Notes: generated by a model from the letters alone, not told the origin. A stretch of 64,000 bases of DNA from Glaesserella australis (GCF_003260095.1 NZ_PTPX01000007.1:2040-66039), one strand, 5' to 3'. Positions 27,672-38,451 are shown, numbered from the stretch's first letter. Program-made: numbers and translations.

Positions 27672-29243
27672 CTAAATCACATTTTTTACTTTTGCCCAAT
27701 CAATAGAAACTTTAGGCAAATTCATATCCAGCTTATAAATGTCTGGTAAAGTATATACTTTACCACCTTCAACCCAAGATGTTACGTAATAAAGATAAAC
27801 AGGGTTATCTGAACGAATAGGTGCCGAAGTTGTTTTATTGCTTGCTAGGACATTCTGTTTTTTACTTTCAGACCAACCAGCTTCTGTTAATAACAAAGTT
27901 GCCAATTCATCTGCTTTCGCAACACGAACACATCCTGAACTTAAAGCTCTATCTGTTTTTCCAAATAGCCCTTTATTTGGCGTATCATGTAGATAAATTG
28001 CATCAGAGCTTGGCATATTAAACTTATAACGACCTAATGCACTATCATCGCCTGCTTTCTGACGAATATGATATGGGAAGTTATTTTTACCTTCGTAAGC
28101 AGCCCAATCAATGCTTCTTGCATTCACCTTATTACCATTACCATCAATAATTTCATAACCTAATCTCTCCGCTAACCCAGGATCACGGCGTAATTTCGGT
28201 ACTAAATCTTTATTTTTAATACTTGCTGGTACATTCCATGGTGGATTAACAACAACGTTACTTAATTTGCTGTACATGACAGGCGTACGACGATCATCAC
28301 GTCCTACAATAACCTTCGATTGTAATGCCAATTTACCATCTCTAAAGTAATAAAGTTGATAACTTGGAATATTCACGAATAAACCATTATTGAAACTCGG
28401 AATTAAGCGTAAACGTTGAGCATTTAACGCTAATTTTGTAAAAGAGCTACTACCTGTTGGAGATTGAGCAGCTGAAGTTTCTGTGCTAGTCGCTTTTTTA
28501 CTTTTCGCTGTTTTTTTAGCATTACTCGCCGTTCCATTTGGAGACATTGCAAATAAACGTTGTACGGTTTCTTGATAAATATGGTTACGCGGAACTAAAT
28601 TAGCCACAAATTGCCCTGCAGTTCCGTTTTTTGAAGCTCTTACCCAAGAGATAATTTGAGCATCTGTTGGTGCTTTAGTCACATAGCTTCCAAGATTATA
28701 GAGCCATTGATTTGCATTTCTTCCTACATTTTTATTGTAATAGAGATAATCTAAGAAACTATCTGTTAGTAAAATATCTCGAGCAAAACTCTCATTCGTA
28801 TTTAAAATTTGCTGTAACGCTTTTGCTGATTTTGCTGACACTCCACTTGCGACAAACGCTGCATACTCTTTTAAAAAAATCTTTTCAGCCTGCTTATCAT
28901 GCCATAAAGGCGCAAAATCATTATCCAAGTATGTTTTAGCTGTTGTACTACTTAATAAAAGTTGATTTGTACCGATCTCTTGCCTAATACGGTTTTCAGC
29001 TTCTGCTAATTTCTGAGCTGCAATACGTTTTTCTTGCTCCTGCTGAAGAATATATTCTGCCTTCTTAGCCATTTCTGCAGCGCGAGCTTGTTGAGCCTCA
29101 AAACTTAAATGGGGTAAAACTGGCTCGTTAACAATTTTTTCAGGTGTAGCTACTGGAACTGATTCAACTACAGATGGAACTGTCGTCTCAGCAATAGCCA
29201 TACTCGAAAAAACGACTAAGGGTAGAAACTTAACTATTTTCAT
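27672..29243 (-). CDS. ldtD: L,D-transpeptidase LdtD (YcbB)
   Basis: 523 aa, signal peptide to about residue 18, a coiled alpha-helical N-terminal region rich in Glu/Gln, then a catalytic YkuD domain. The active site is in YLHDTPNKG and RALSSGCVRV, with Cys near residue 437. LdtD makes 3-3 peptidoglycan crosslinks in the periplasm. Shorter than the 615-residue E. coli protein. A Lys/Ser/Thr-rich insert at about 240-265 is lower complexity. Neighbour mepK cuts the bonds that LdtD makes. Confidence 0.94.
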   Translation of the reverse strand: MKIVKFLPLVVFSSMAIAETTVPSVVESVPVATPEKIVNEPVLPHLSFEAQQARAAEMAKKAEYILQQEQEKRIAAQKLAEAENRIRQEIGTNQLLLSSTTAKTYLDNDFAPLWHDKQAEKIFLKEYAAFVASGVSAKSAKALQQILNTNESFARDILLTDSFLDYLYYNKNVGRNANQWLYNLGSYVTKAPTDAQIISWVRASKNGTAGQFVANLVPRNHIYQETVQRLFAMSPNGTASNAKKTAKSKKATSTETSAAQSPTGSSSFTKLALNAQRLRLIPSFNNGLFVNIPSYQLYYFRDGKLALQSKVIVGRDDRRTPVMYSKLSNVVVNPPWNVPASIKNKDLVPKLRRDPGLAERLGYEIIDGNGNKVNARSIDWAAYEGKNNFPYHIRQKAGDDSALGRYKFNMPSSDAIYLHDTPNKGLFGKTDRALSSGCVRVAKADELATLLLTEAGWSESKKQNVLASNKTTSAPIRSDNPVYLYYVTSWVEGGKVYTLPDIYKLDMNLPKVSIDWAKVKNVI

Positions 29244-29278
29244 TATTTAAAATCCAATTTGCAAAACTCTTAATAAAA

Positions 29279-29301
29279 CAGACCGCTTGTAACGCGGTCT
29301 G
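29279..29301 (-). terminator. Terminator of prc with an uptake word in the loop arm
   Basis: 8-bp stem CAGACCGC / GCGGTCTG, 7-nt loop, followed on the minus strand by TTTTATT. ACCGCTTGT spans 29282-29290. Confidence 0.8.
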
Positions 29302-29328
29302 AAAGTGTGGGCATTATAACCGAAATTA

Positions 29329-31338
29329 TTATTTCTTATCAAATTGTAACCAATCTACCATCATTCTCTCTGTTTCTGTTAAGAAGAAATCTGGCGCTTC
29401 ATAATCTTTTGGTAACTGTTCGATATCTTTGATCTGCTTTTTGCCTTCACGTTTAAAACGTGCATTTAAATCTTTCAAACGTTTAGCTTCATCAGCTTTG
29501 TTTTCCGCTAAACGTTCTTCTAGATTTAATGAAGTAAATTTACGCTCATCACGCTCCTTACGAATGGCTATATCCTCATTTAATGTAATAAATTCAGGAT
29601 CTTTAGTAATTCTCGCTTGATGTTTCTCGGTTAATTGTACAACGACATCTCGTGCTTTACCCGTTTCGCTATAAGTCGCAGCAGGAATCTTATCCCAAGG
29701 CAATGCATTATCTTCAAAGCTTTCCCCTGTTTTCTCTGCATTGATTACTGCAGGGAAGTTAATATCTGCATCAACACCTTTTAACTGAGTACTTCCCCCG
29801 TTAATACGGTAGAATTTTTGAATCGTATATTGGATAAAGCCTAATGGTTCTTGATCTAGATCGTACACCATATTTAATGAACGGCTTTGTTGAACCGTAC
29901 CTTTACCAAAGGTGGTCTGCCCTACAATAATTGCACGATTGTAATCTTGCATTGCGGCTGCAAAAATCTCCGAAGCTGAAGCACTATGACGATTGATCAT
30001 AACCATGATATTGCCATTATATTCAATCGTATTACTTGGATCTTCGTGGACTTTAATACGATTAAACGCATCACGTACTTGAACAACTGGACCATCTTTA
30101 ATGAATAACCCTGTTAATTCCACGACTTCTGTTAGCGAACCGCCACCATTTTCACGCAAGTCAATAATTAGGCCATCTGCTTTTTTCGTTTTCATACCCG
30201 CTAATAACTTACGGACATCTTTGGTTAAGCCAATATAGAAACCTGGAATTTTAATTACCGCAATATTCTTCCCATCAACTTTATCGATCGTCAGTTTTGC
30301 AGCACTGTCTTCCAAACGGACCGTATCACGAACTAAAGTGATAATTTTCGTTTTACCACCTTTTTCTGGCTCAATTTCTAAATAAACTTTAGAACCTTTT
30401 TTACCTTTGATTTTGTCGACGACATCATCAAGTCGCCAACCAATTACATCTTCAATCTTATCAGCAGATTGTCCTACACCGACAATTTTATCGCCCGCAC
30501 TAATTTTCTTACTTCTTGCGGCTGGTGCGCCTGGTACTAGTGATTTGATCTTCGTAATATCATCTTCCATCTCTAAGGTTGCGCCGATGCCTTCTAGAGA
30601 TAAATTCATGCTCTCTTGGAAACGTTTGGCAGCTCTAGGAGAAAGATAACTTGTATGCGGGTCAATTTCACGAGCAAAAGCATTTAAATAAGTTTGAAGA
30701 ATATCATCAGCTTTATTTTGCGTTAAACGGCGAATCGCTAAATTATAGCGTTTGACCAACGTTTTCTTGATTTCTGACCATTTTTTATCTTTTAAATAAA
30801 GGCTAATGATGTCATTCTTAACACGTTGTTTCCAAAGTTCATCGGCTTCTGCTGTCGTTTGTGGAAATGCCGCTTTTTCACGATCGTTTTCAATTTGATC
30901 GTTTGCTTTAAGATCTGGTTCCTTATCCAATAAAGACAACGCATATTTATAGCGTTCATAACGACGTTTTGTCATTAAATCATACATTTCAAAAGCAATA
31001 TCAAGTTTGCCTTCGTACAATGCATCATCTAACTTTGTCGAATATTTTTCTTTCATCGCATCAATATCAGATTGCAAGAAAGTATTATGAGCACCATCAA
31101 GCCAATCGATGTAACGGTTAAAGATTTTTGCAGAAAACTCATCGTCTAATTTAAACTTATGATAATGAGATTGTGTTAAACGAGCCGTTACTCGTTTTGT
31201 AGAAAGACTATGTTGCTCTGTTGGTGTTGGAATAATAAGCTCAGATGCTTTCATCTCTGGTTCAACAGCAAAAGCACCATTCAACACAAATGAACTAAAG
31301 CATAAGCCTAAAACAGCGGATAATTTACTCTTTTTCAT
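29329..31338 (-). CDS. prc: Tail-specific periplasmic protease Prc (Tsp)
   Basis: 669 aa. Signal peptide to about residue 24 (NGAFA-VEP). An N-terminal helical domain, a PDZ domain with the GIGATLEMEDD start at about 245, and the catalytic core with Ser near 452 (HSASASEIF) and Lys near 477 (TTFGKGTVQ). A C-terminal DUF3340 helical region ends the protein. Prc degrades periplasmic substrates including peptidoglycan hydrolases and lipoprotein regulators. It follows proQ by 27 bp, conserved with enterics. Confidence 0.97.
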   Translation of the reverse strand: MKKSKLSAVLGLCFSSFVLNGAFAVEPEMKASELIIPTPTEQHSLSTKRVTARLTQSHYHKFKLDDEFSAKIFNRYIDWLDGAHNTFLQSDIDAMKEKYSTKLDDALYEGKLDIAFEMYDLMTKRRYERYKYALSLLDKEPDLKANDQIENDREKAAFPQTTAEADELWKQRVKNDIISLYLKDKKWSEIKKTLVKRYNLAIRRLTQNKADDILQTYLNAFAREIDPHTSYLSPRAAKRFQESMNLSLEGIGATLEMEDDITKIKSLVPGAPAARSKKISAGDKIVGVGQSADKIEDVIGWRLDDVVDKIKGKKGSKVYLEIEPEKGGKTKIITLVRDTVRLEDSAAKLTIDKVDGKNIAVIKIPGFYIGLTKDVRKLLAGMKTKKADGLIIDLRENGGGSLTEVVELTGLFIKDGPVVQVRDAFNRIKVHEDPSNTIEYNGNIMVMINRHSASASEIFAAAMQDYNRAIIVGQTTFGKGTVQQSRSLNMVYDLDQEPLGFIQYTIQKFYRINGGSTQLKGVDADINFPAVINAEKTGESFEDNALPWDKIPAATYSETGKARDVVVQLTEKHQARITKDPEFITLNEDIAIRKERDERKFTSLNLEERLAENKADEAKRLKDLNARFKREGKKQIKDIEQLPKDYEAPDFFLTETERMMVDWLQFDKK

Positions 31339-31365
31339 ACTGTTCCTATAAACAAAGGCGGTATA

Positions 31366-31908
31366 CTATTTTTTTCCTTTGCTAAATTTACTTTCTAACG
31401 CTGCTAGACTCTCTAAAGAAGCTTTTGGAGTCTCTTTTCTCTCTGCACGTTTTTTAGCATTTTCTTCACGTGCCTTTTGTTTAAAGAAAGCTTTACGGTC
31501 TTCTTTGCGTTTTTCTTTAATTTGTTGAGCACGGCGTTCTGAATATGCTGCTTTTGCTTCAGCTAATGACTGTGCAGCATGAGCAGCCTGAGTTGCATCA
31601 ACGACACCAGCTTCTTCACCTTGTAATCCAACACGCATTGCGCCTTCTTTACAGGCATGTAGGTAGCGCCAATTCATTGTATAGGCACGTAATGTTTGAC
31701 GTAAAACAGTTTTACTTACCTTATCATCATGCTCTAAGGCTACCGCAAGATCTTGAAACAAACCAATTTTAAGAGGTTTTGCTTCGCCTTCTACACTAAA
31801 ACACAAAGGAAATTTTTCAGCTAAATATGCGATAGCATCTTTGATTGATAAAGCAGTTTTTTGATTTTGAACGTTTTCAACTTGTTGTTCAGACATAACA
31901 TTTTCCAT
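31366..31908 (-). CDS. proQ: RNA chaperone ProQ, short form
   Basis: 180 aa. The FinO domain fills about 20-130 (AIAYLAEKFPLCFS, LRQTLRAYTMNWRYLHA), followed by a Lys/Arg/Glu-rich linker. The chain ends at FSKGKK, so the C-terminal Tudor-like domain of the 232-residue E. coli protein is missing; short ProQ proteins of this kind are known in the superfamily. ProQ binds structured small RNAs and 3' ends. The start could be ATG 31908 (MENVMSE) or 31896; neither has a strong ribosome site. It leads the proQ-prc unit. Confidence 0.93.
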   Translation of the reverse strand: MENVMSEQQVENVQNQKTALSIKDAIAYLAEKFPLCFSVEGEAKPLKIGLFQDLAVALEHDDKVSKTVLRQTLRAYTMNWRYLHACKEGAMRVGLQGEEAGVVDATQAAHAAQSLAEAKAAYSERRAQQIKEKRKEDRKAFFKQKAREENAKKRAERKETPKASLESLAALESKFSKGKK

Positions 31909-32089
31909 TTTGAAACAAAAATTAATCTTTTCGAACCATATCTAATAAATAGACATAAAATGTTGCTTACTATATTTTATTTACCCTAAGTAGTCCATAG
32001 ACTTTCCGATAAGTTCATCTATATCACTGAAATTTTTTATTTCAACACACTTAGTACTATCTATGTAAGCAAGGATAACTTATAAAGTA

Positions 32090-32119
32090 AAGCCATTTGT
32101 GAACACACACAAATGGCTT
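32090..32119 (-). terminator. Terminator of trxB
   Basis: 12-bp perfect stem AAGCCATTTGTG / CACAAATGGCTT, 6-nt loop, weak T run on the minus strand (TTTACTTTAT). Confidence 0.8.
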
Positions 32120-32136
32120 CGTTTATGTTATATAAA

Positions 32137-33150
<1,014 letters not shown>

Positions 33151-33154
33151 TCAA

Positions 33155-34003
33155 TTAATACAATAGGGAATAAAGTTGGCGACGGTATTTAGCAACAAGC
33201 GGATCGGCATTGCCCATTGCCGATAAAATCGCTAAAAACTGAGTTTTGAGCTCGCCATTGCCTGCGCCAAGATCTTGTTTCAACCAATCAAATAATAGAT
33301 CTAATGCCTCTTCGTTTCGCGCAACTTGATGTAGTTGATTTGCCAATTTTACCGCAATATCAGGGCTTTTGGTTTTAGCATAATCGGCTTGTAGCTGCTG
33401 AATTTCAGGGGAATCAGCCGCCTGCTCTAAAAGGCGAATTTGATCTTGCAAGCCTTGCCAGCGACTGTCTCTATCCTGAATGGGAATCTGCGCTAAAAGC
33501 TCTTTGGCAGGTTCAATCTGCTTCATTGCAATATAAGTTTCTGCATAGAGTAGCCCAAAATCGCTGTTTTTCTTATCGGTTAATTCCCATGCATTTTTAA
33601 GTAATGGCAAAGCCAAATCGTACTGCTCTGCTTCTAAAAATTCTAAGGCTTGAGCAAATTTAAGCTCTTCTTCTTTTGGCAAAATATTGGCTAAACGAAT
33701 ACGGAGTTCTTGCTCACTCAAGTCTCCTTGAATCGCATCAACAGGTTGTCCATTTGCAAAAAAATAGCTCGTTGGTACCGCTTGTATGCGAAATTGTGCC
33801 GCAACCATCGGCTGTTCATCACAATTTACAATCGCCAATAAAAATTGCTTTGGATATTCATCCGCCAAACGACGAAAGAGCGATTCCATTTCTAAAGAAC
33901 GAGATTCACGTGGTGAAATAAAATGAAACACAACAGGCACTTCTGCTGCTGCCTTGATTATTTCACTAAAATTCGTTTCATTAACATTAATTATATAATC
34001 CAT
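33155..34003 (-). CDS. cnoX: Chaperedoxin CnoX (YbbN) without an active-site CXXC
   Basis: 282 aa: thioredoxin fold at about 1-110 and a TPR region at about 115-282. The position of the redox pair reads ISPRESRS at 29-36, with no cysteine at all; E. coli YbbN keeps SXXC there. The second E. coli cysteine is kept as C61 (NCDEQ), and the cis-proline loop is AVPTSYFF. CnoX protects substrates from oxidation and passes them to GroEL/DnaK. Here oxidoreductase chemistry at the first site looks lost. Confidence 0.93.
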   Translation of the reverse strand: MDYIINVNETNFSEIIKAAAEVPVVFHFISPRESRSLEMESLFRRLADEYPKQFLLAIVNCDEQPMVAAQFRIQAVPTSYFFANGQPVDAIQGDLSEQELRIRLANILPKEEELKFAQALEFLEAEQYDLALPLLKNAWELTDKKNSDFGLLYAETYIAMKQIEPAKELLAQIPIQDRDSRWQGLQDQIRLLEQAADSPEIQQLQADYAKTKSPDIAVKLANQLHQVARNEEALDLLFDWLKQDLGAGNGELKTQFLAILSAMGNADPLVAKYRRQLYSLLY

Positions 34004-34019
34004 AATTTCTCTAAAGATT

Positions 34020-34043
34020 AAGCGGTGAGTAAACTCACCGCTT
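34020..34043 (-). terminator. Hairpin after the small lipoprotein gene
   Basis: 11-bp perfect stem AAGCGGTGAGT / ACTCACCGCTT with a 2-nt centre, 7 bp after the lipoprotein stop and 16 bp before cnoX. No proper T run, so it may attenuate rather than stop. Confidence 0.55.
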
Positions 34044-34050
34044 TTATAAT

Positions 34051-34320
34051 TTATTCAGAGTGATAACGACTAATCTTTGTCGATACTCCACCATTTCCTA
34101 AACAAGCTGAATCATCCGTTGCCGTTGAATAACTACCATCACGACAAATCGCTGTCACATTATTAGGTAAATGCTGTGGCAATTGAGCCTGAATAGAATG
34201 AGCTGGCTGAATAGTTGAAGAAGTACTTGCTGCTTTTACAACTTCAACTTTTTCTCCCGAACTACAAGCAATTAGCATAGTAGTTACTATAGAAAAAGCA
34301 ATCATGTTGTATTTTTTCAT
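34051..34320 (-). CDS. Small lipoprotein with a DUF3761-like C-terminus
   Basis: 89 aa. Signal peptide with lipobox MLIACSS (lipidated Cys at 19), a Ser/Gln-rich linker, and a tail AICRDGSYSTATDDSACLGN that resembles DUF3761: two cysteines enclosing a small Gly/Ser-rich loop followed by GGVST. Envelope protein of unknown function. It sits between mdh's terminator and cnoX. Family match is from pattern recognition only. Confidence 0.8.
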   Translation of the reverse strand: MKKYNMIAFSIVTTMLIACSSGEKVEVVKAASTSSTIQPAHSIQAQLPQHLPNNVTAICRDGSYSTATDDSACLGNGGVSTKISRYHSE

Positions 34321-34350
34321 AAAAACTCCAATAGGATTTTATATAAATAA

Positions 34351-34378
34351 AAAGCCGAAAACAGAAATGTTTTCGGCT
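34351..34378 (-). terminator. Terminator of mdh
   Basis: 12-bp perfect stem AAGCCGAAAACA / TGTTTTCGGCTT, 4-nt loop, then TTTTTATTTATA on the minus strand. Confidence 0.9.
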
Positions 34379-34413
34379 TACATAATGACGATTTTTTTAA
34401 TAAATTTCAATCA

Positions 34414-35358
34414 TTATCCATTTACAAATTTTTCGCCTAATTCAATATCCGCTTTTAATGTTGGAATCATGGCTTGAATTGCATTTTCTTCATAGGCACT
34501 CACATTGCCAATTGGTAATAATTCTTCTACACCATTTAAACCTAATACGACAGGCTGAGCAAAGAAACGTGCATATTCACCGTTGCCTTCAACATAAGCA
34601 TATTCGACCACTTTTTCACCAGTTAAGCCTTTTAAGACAGAATTAGCAAAACGTGCTGCCGCTTGAGCCATAGAAAGGGTTGCCGATCCACCACCTGCTT
34701 TTGCTTCTACCACTTCTGTTCCTGCATTTTGGATACGTTTAGTTAATGCTTCAATTTCTTCAGCGGTAAAATCAATTTTATCTTCTTCAATAGCTTGAGA
34801 AAGTAATGGAAGAATCGTCACACCAGAGTGACCGCCAATGACAGGTACTTTCACTCGGCTTACATCTTTACCTTTTAATTCAGCAACAAAGGTCTCTGAA
34901 CGCAAAACGTCTAATGAAGTGACACCAAATAGTTTACGTTTGTCATAAACACCCGCTTTTTTCAATACTTCAGCTGCGATTGCAACGGTGGTATTGACTG
35001 GGTTGGTGATAATCCCTACACAAGCAGTTGGGCAAGCGACCGCAACTTTTTCAATTAAGTTACGCACAATACCCGCGTTAATGTTGAATAAATCTGAACG
35101 ATCCATACCAGGCTTACGTGCAACCCCAGCAGAAATTAACACGAGATTTGCCCCTTCTAAAGCAGGTGTTGGATCTTCCCCCGCATAGCCGACTGCTTTA
35201 ACGGCTGTTGGAATGTGGCTTACATCTACTGCAACACCTGGCGTTACTGGCGCAATATCATATAGAGCTAACTGAGTACCCGCTGGGAGTTGTAACTTTA
35301 ATAATAACGCTAATGCTTGACCGATACCGCCTGCTGCGCCTAATACTGCAACTTTCAT
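34414..35358 (-). CDS. mdh: Malate dehydrogenase
   Basis: 314 aa, NAD-dependent cytosolic enzyme interconverting malate and oxaloacetate. NAD motif GAAGGIGQ at 8-15, [15 protein letters not shown] substrate loop with Arg contacts, NPVNTTV, and catalytic His in [10 protein letters not shown]. Clear AGGAGAAAT ribosome site. Divergent from argR, the same arrangement as in E. coli. Confidence 0.98.
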   Translation of the reverse strand: MKVAVLGAAGGIGQALALLLKLQLPAGTQLALYDIAPVTPGVAVDVSHIPTAVKAVGYAGEDPTPALEGANLVLISAGVARKPGMDRSDLFNINAGIVRNLIEKVAVACPTACVGIITNPVNTTVAIAAEVLKKAGVYDKRKLFGVTSLDVLRSETFVAELKGKDVSRVKVPVIGGHSGVTILPLLSQAIEEDKIDFTAEEIEALTKRIQNAGTEVVEAKAGGGSATLSMAQAAARFANSVLKGLTGEKVVEYAYVEGNGEYARFFAQPVVLGLNGVEELLPIGNVSAYEENAIQAMIPTLKADIELGEKFVNG

Positions 35359-35492
35359 AGATTTCTCCTCATAGGTTATGTAAATTCAATATGATGAGTG
35401 TATGTAAAATAATATGAAGTTTCAAATAACAAAATTCAATTTTGAGACTTAGCGCAAATTTTCTAGAAAAAAAGTCTAGGAAGATTGTTTTT

Positions 35493-35531
35493 TATGAATA
35501 AATACGCAATAATTTTGCATATTTAAGACAG
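35493..35531. promoter_or_regulatory. Putative tandem ARG boxes upstream of argR
   Basis: Two weak matches to the ArgR half motif: TATGAATAAATACGCAAT with TGAAT at 35495 and a second copy with TGCAT at 35516. Start-to-start spacing is 21 bp, the canonical box spacing. Position 25-60 bp before the argR start suits autorepression. Confidence 0.5.
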
Positions 35532-35554
35532 CTATTGAATAAGGAAAAAGGAGA

Positions 35555-36016
35555 ATGGAAAAAATAGATTCGCTCCATGAAGCATTTAAATCACTTTTAA
35601 AAGAAGAAAAATTTAGCTCTCAAAGTGAAATTGTTACTGCATTACAAGAACTTGGGTTTGAACATATTAATCAATCAAAAGTCTCTCGTATGTTATCAAA
35701 ATTTGGTGCCGTTCGAACACGTAATACAAAAATGGAAATGGTTTATCAATTACCCGCAGAGCTGAGTGTACCAACAACGTCAAGCCCCTTAAAAAATTTA
35801 GTGATTGATATTGACCATAATGATGTTCTTATAGTCGTTCGTACAAGCCCAGGAGCAGCCCAACTCATCGCCCGCTTATTAGATTCAATGGGAAAAGCAG
35901 AAGGTATTCTTGGCACTATTGCTGGGGACGATACTATTTTTATTACGCCAACAAGAGACACAGCTATTTCAAACTTGATTGATACGATCACTGAACTGTT
36001 CGAGACTTCACTCTAA
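35555..36016 (+). CDS. argR: Arginine repressor
   Basis: 153 aa. Winged helix-turn-helix at 1-70 ([20 protein letters not shown]), then the oligomerisation and arginine-binding domain with [18 protein letters not shown] and [10 protein letters not shown]. Binds ARG boxes as an arginine-bound hexamer. Ribosome site AAGGAGA. Its stop codon is immediately followed by the ATG of the epimerase gene. Confidence 0.97.
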   Translation: MEKIDSLHEAFKSLLKEEKFSSQSEIVTALQELGFEHINQSKVSRMLSKFGAVRTRNTKMEMVYQLPAELSVPTTSSPLKNLVIDIDHNDVLIVVRTSPGAAQLIARLLDSMGKAEGILGTIAGDDTIFITPTRDTAISNLIDTITELFETSL

Positions 36017-36886
36017 ATGAATATTTTTATTACTGGTGGAACGGGTTTTATTGGCTCTGCACTTTGTCAAACTTTAACCAAGCAAGGACATATATTAACC
36101 ATTCTCAGTCGATACTCTCATACAAATCAACAAGCGGTCACATTCTGTCAGAACCTTGCAAATATGGAGAATTTTAATGACTTTGATGCAGTCATTAATT
36201 TAGCTGGTGAACCTATTTTTGATAAAACATGGAGCGTTCTCCAAAAACAAAAGTTAGTAGAAAGCCGTTTATCTATAACACAAAAGATCGTCGAACTTAT
36301 TCAAAAAAGTGATAATCCACCACGTACTCTCATTTCTGGTTCTGCAACAGGATATTACGGGGATTTGCCTTTTGCACAAAGTTACGATGAACAAACCGCT
36401 TGTGGAAATGCTTTTCCAGCACAACTTTGTCAACAATGGGAAAATATTGCACTACAGGCACAGAGTGAGAAAACGAGAGTCTGCCTCATTCGTACGGGCA
36501 TTGTCTTAGACAGAAAAGGCGGAGCATTAAAACGGATGCTTCCACTCTATCGTTTAGGGCTTGGCGGTAAACTAGGTTCGGGAAAACAACATTGGGCATG
36601 GATTTCATTAAACGATGAAATTCGAGCGATTTTGTTTTTACTGAACCACGCTGAATGCCAAGGAGCATTTAATCTTGTGGCACCACAATTAATCACCAAT
36701 GCTGAATTTAATCAGGCTTTAGCAAAAGCATTACATCGCCCTGCTTTTTTCCATGTTCCAGAATTTGCCCTAAAATTACTTCTTGGAGAACGTGCGCAAT
36801 TATTGCTAGATAACCAACCGCTTGTACCACAACAATTACAAAAGGCTGGTTTTAAATTTGAAGATCAATTACACGATCTGTTTTAA
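36017..36886 (+). CDS. TIGR01777-family NAD(P)-binding epimerase (YfcH-like)
   Basis: 289 aa extended SDR. NAD motif GGTGFIGSAL at 7-16, INLAGEP, SGSATGYYG and the C-terminal DUF1731-like EFALKLLLGERAQLLLDNQ region identify the family found near cell-division inhibitor SulA-like genes in databases; the true activity is unknown. It starts the base after the argR stop. Contains several uptake words, including ACAAGCGGT near 36130. Confidence 0.9.
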   Translation: MNIFITGGTGFIGSALCQTLTKQGHILTILSRYSHTNQQAVTFCQNLANMENFNDFDAVINLAGEPIFDKTWSVLQKQKLVESRLSITQKIVELIQKSDNPPRTLISGSATGYYGDLPFAQSYDEQTACGNAFPAQLCQQWENIALQAQSEKTRVCLIRTGIVLDRKGGALKRMLPLYRLGLGGKLGSGKQHWAWISLNDEIRAILFLLNHAECQGAFNLVAPQLITNAEFNQALAKALHRPAFFHVPEFALKLLLGERAQLLLDNQPLVPQQLQKAGFKFEDQLHDLF

Positions 36887-36918
36887 TGACAATCTCCATC
36901 TTACGATGGAGCTCTTCA

Positions 36919-38385
36919 TTAAAATTGCTTACTCACTTCAACAAATACCCTATGTTTATCGTAGCTATAAAAAACATGGTTACTTTTCGTCTTAGTGAAA
37001 CTGTAAGTTAAACGAGGGGTTATACCCCAAAAGTGAACCGCACGATGCCAAATTGATGCATTAATCCCATACTCTTTATTACGTTGTGTAATATTGAAAA
37101 TTGGCATTGGTGCTTTATAACGTTTCTGAGCTACACTGACTGAAAGACGTGTTGATAACCCTTTGCCCCACTCCTGTCCCCAACCTAAACTAATTCCCCG
37201 ACGGAAGAAACTATCATCTTTATCACGGGTAGCGGTACGATTGTAGTTTAAATTTGCAAACCAGTATTGTTTCGCATTAGCAAGATAAACTAGCCCTGTT
37301 GAAATAAAGTGATAGTTACCATTAAGATGTTTGCGACTAGTATAACGTTGTTCCGCATACTCGTAATTACCACTTATTTGCCACTGTGGTGACAACCAAT
37401 AGTTCGTTTCTAAGGTTGCTCCACTAGCCTTAGAGAAACGTTTTAAGGTATCGCTCTGCTTAGAGCCTCCAGCATAAAGTGTCTGCTCAATAAAAGGTAA
37501 CAAAGTAACACTCAATTTCGCATTTTGAAAACCTAACCCCGTGCTAGCGCGTAAGCTGACTTCATTATATTTTTTGTTATCCCAATAATATTTACCATTA
37601 GTCGAAAGGCGTAATTCATTGAAAAAACCATCCCCCCACGACCATTTTTTACCAAGTTCAAAATTAAATCCTACACCTTCAGCAGTCTCTCGTTTTGGCG
37701 CTTGCCAATTACTATAAGTTGTACCTGATTTTGGTGCATTATTAATATTAGGATCGTTGAGATAAGTTAAACCACCTGAAAAGGTCCAACGATCTCTTCG
37801 ATTAATCGCATTGAGATATTGATCAATAAGTTGACTCATTTCAGGAATGAGTGATTCAGAACGCAATTTTTTAAATTGATCTTCTGCTGCTTCTAATTCA
37901 TTGTTCTCAAACAATGTCACTGCTAATTGCAATCTTACAGGTTGAATATCCGTTTGTTCCGCCAAAATTTGGCGATAAAGTTTAACCGCTTGTGAATAAT
38001 TTTGATGCTTTTTCTCCATTATTGCTAAAGCCCATTTGGTTAAAATCGGATCATGGAATTGAGCGGGTAATTGTTGATAAATTGGATAGAGTAACTCAAT
38101 ATTATCGCTATTTCCTTGCATGACTGCTGGAACTAATGCTCGAATAACAAGGTCTGGGTGCTTTGCCAACTCTTCTTTTGTAATCGAAATGCTATTTCTA
38201 CCCGCTTGTTTAGACTGTGTATTTGTTACTGGGGTAAGACGAGATTTGTTCGGCTGTATAATTGTCGTTTCAGTTTGAATACGTTGATCGTTTAATCTTT
38301 CTGCAATTTTTTGCTGTTCTTGATTTGCCATCGCAGAATGTACAATAGCTAACGTTAAGGTACTGAAAATAAAAGAATATTTCAT
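36919..38385 (-). CDS. Slam, surface lipoprotein assembly modulator
   Basis: 488 aa from ATG 38385 (AAGGA upstream; earlier Met is rejected). Signal peptide MKYSFIFSTLTLAIVHSAMA, periplasmic TPR-like region at about 60-195, then a DUF560 beta-barrel from about 197 (WTFSGGLTYLNDPNINNA) to a terminal aromatic (EVSKQF). Slam proteins translocate lipoproteins such as TbpB to the outer surface. It is next to tbpB-tbpA, the expected client locus, but separated from tbpA by two strong hairpins. Client identity is inferred from position. Confidence 0.93.
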   Translation of the reverse strand: MKYSFIFSTLTLAIVHSAMANQEQQKIAERLNDQRIQTETTIIQPNKSRLTPVTNTQSKQAGRNSISITKEELAKHPDLVIRALVPAVMQGNSDNIELLYPIYQQLPAQFHDPILTKWALAIMEKKHQNYSQAVKLYRQILAEQTDIQPVRLQLAVTLFENNELEAAEDQFKKLRSESLIPEMSQLIDQYLNAINRRDRWTFSGGLTYLNDPNINNAPKSGTTYSNWQAPKRETAEGVGFNFELGKKWSWGDGFFNELRLSTNGKYYWDNKKYNEVSLRASTGLGFQNAKLSVTLLPFIEQTLYAGGSKQSDTLKRFSKASGATLETNYWLSPQWQISGNYEYAEQRYTSRKHLNGNYHFISTGLVYLANAKQYWFANLNYNRTATRDKDDSFFRRGISLGWGQEWGKGLSTRLSVSVAQKRYKAPMPIFNITQRNKEYGINASIWHRAVHFWGITPRLTYSFTKTKSNHVFYSYDKHRVFVEVSKQF

Positions 38386-38451
38386 AGATTTCCTTAAAAT
38401 AGAGATAGATAGAGTCTTAGCAATAATCACCACTTAGCAACTAAAAAAAGT

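Noticed and set aside
36894-36911. Terminator between the epimerase gene and slam
   Set aside because: Stem CTCCATC/GATGGAG is only 7 bp and has no T run in either direction.
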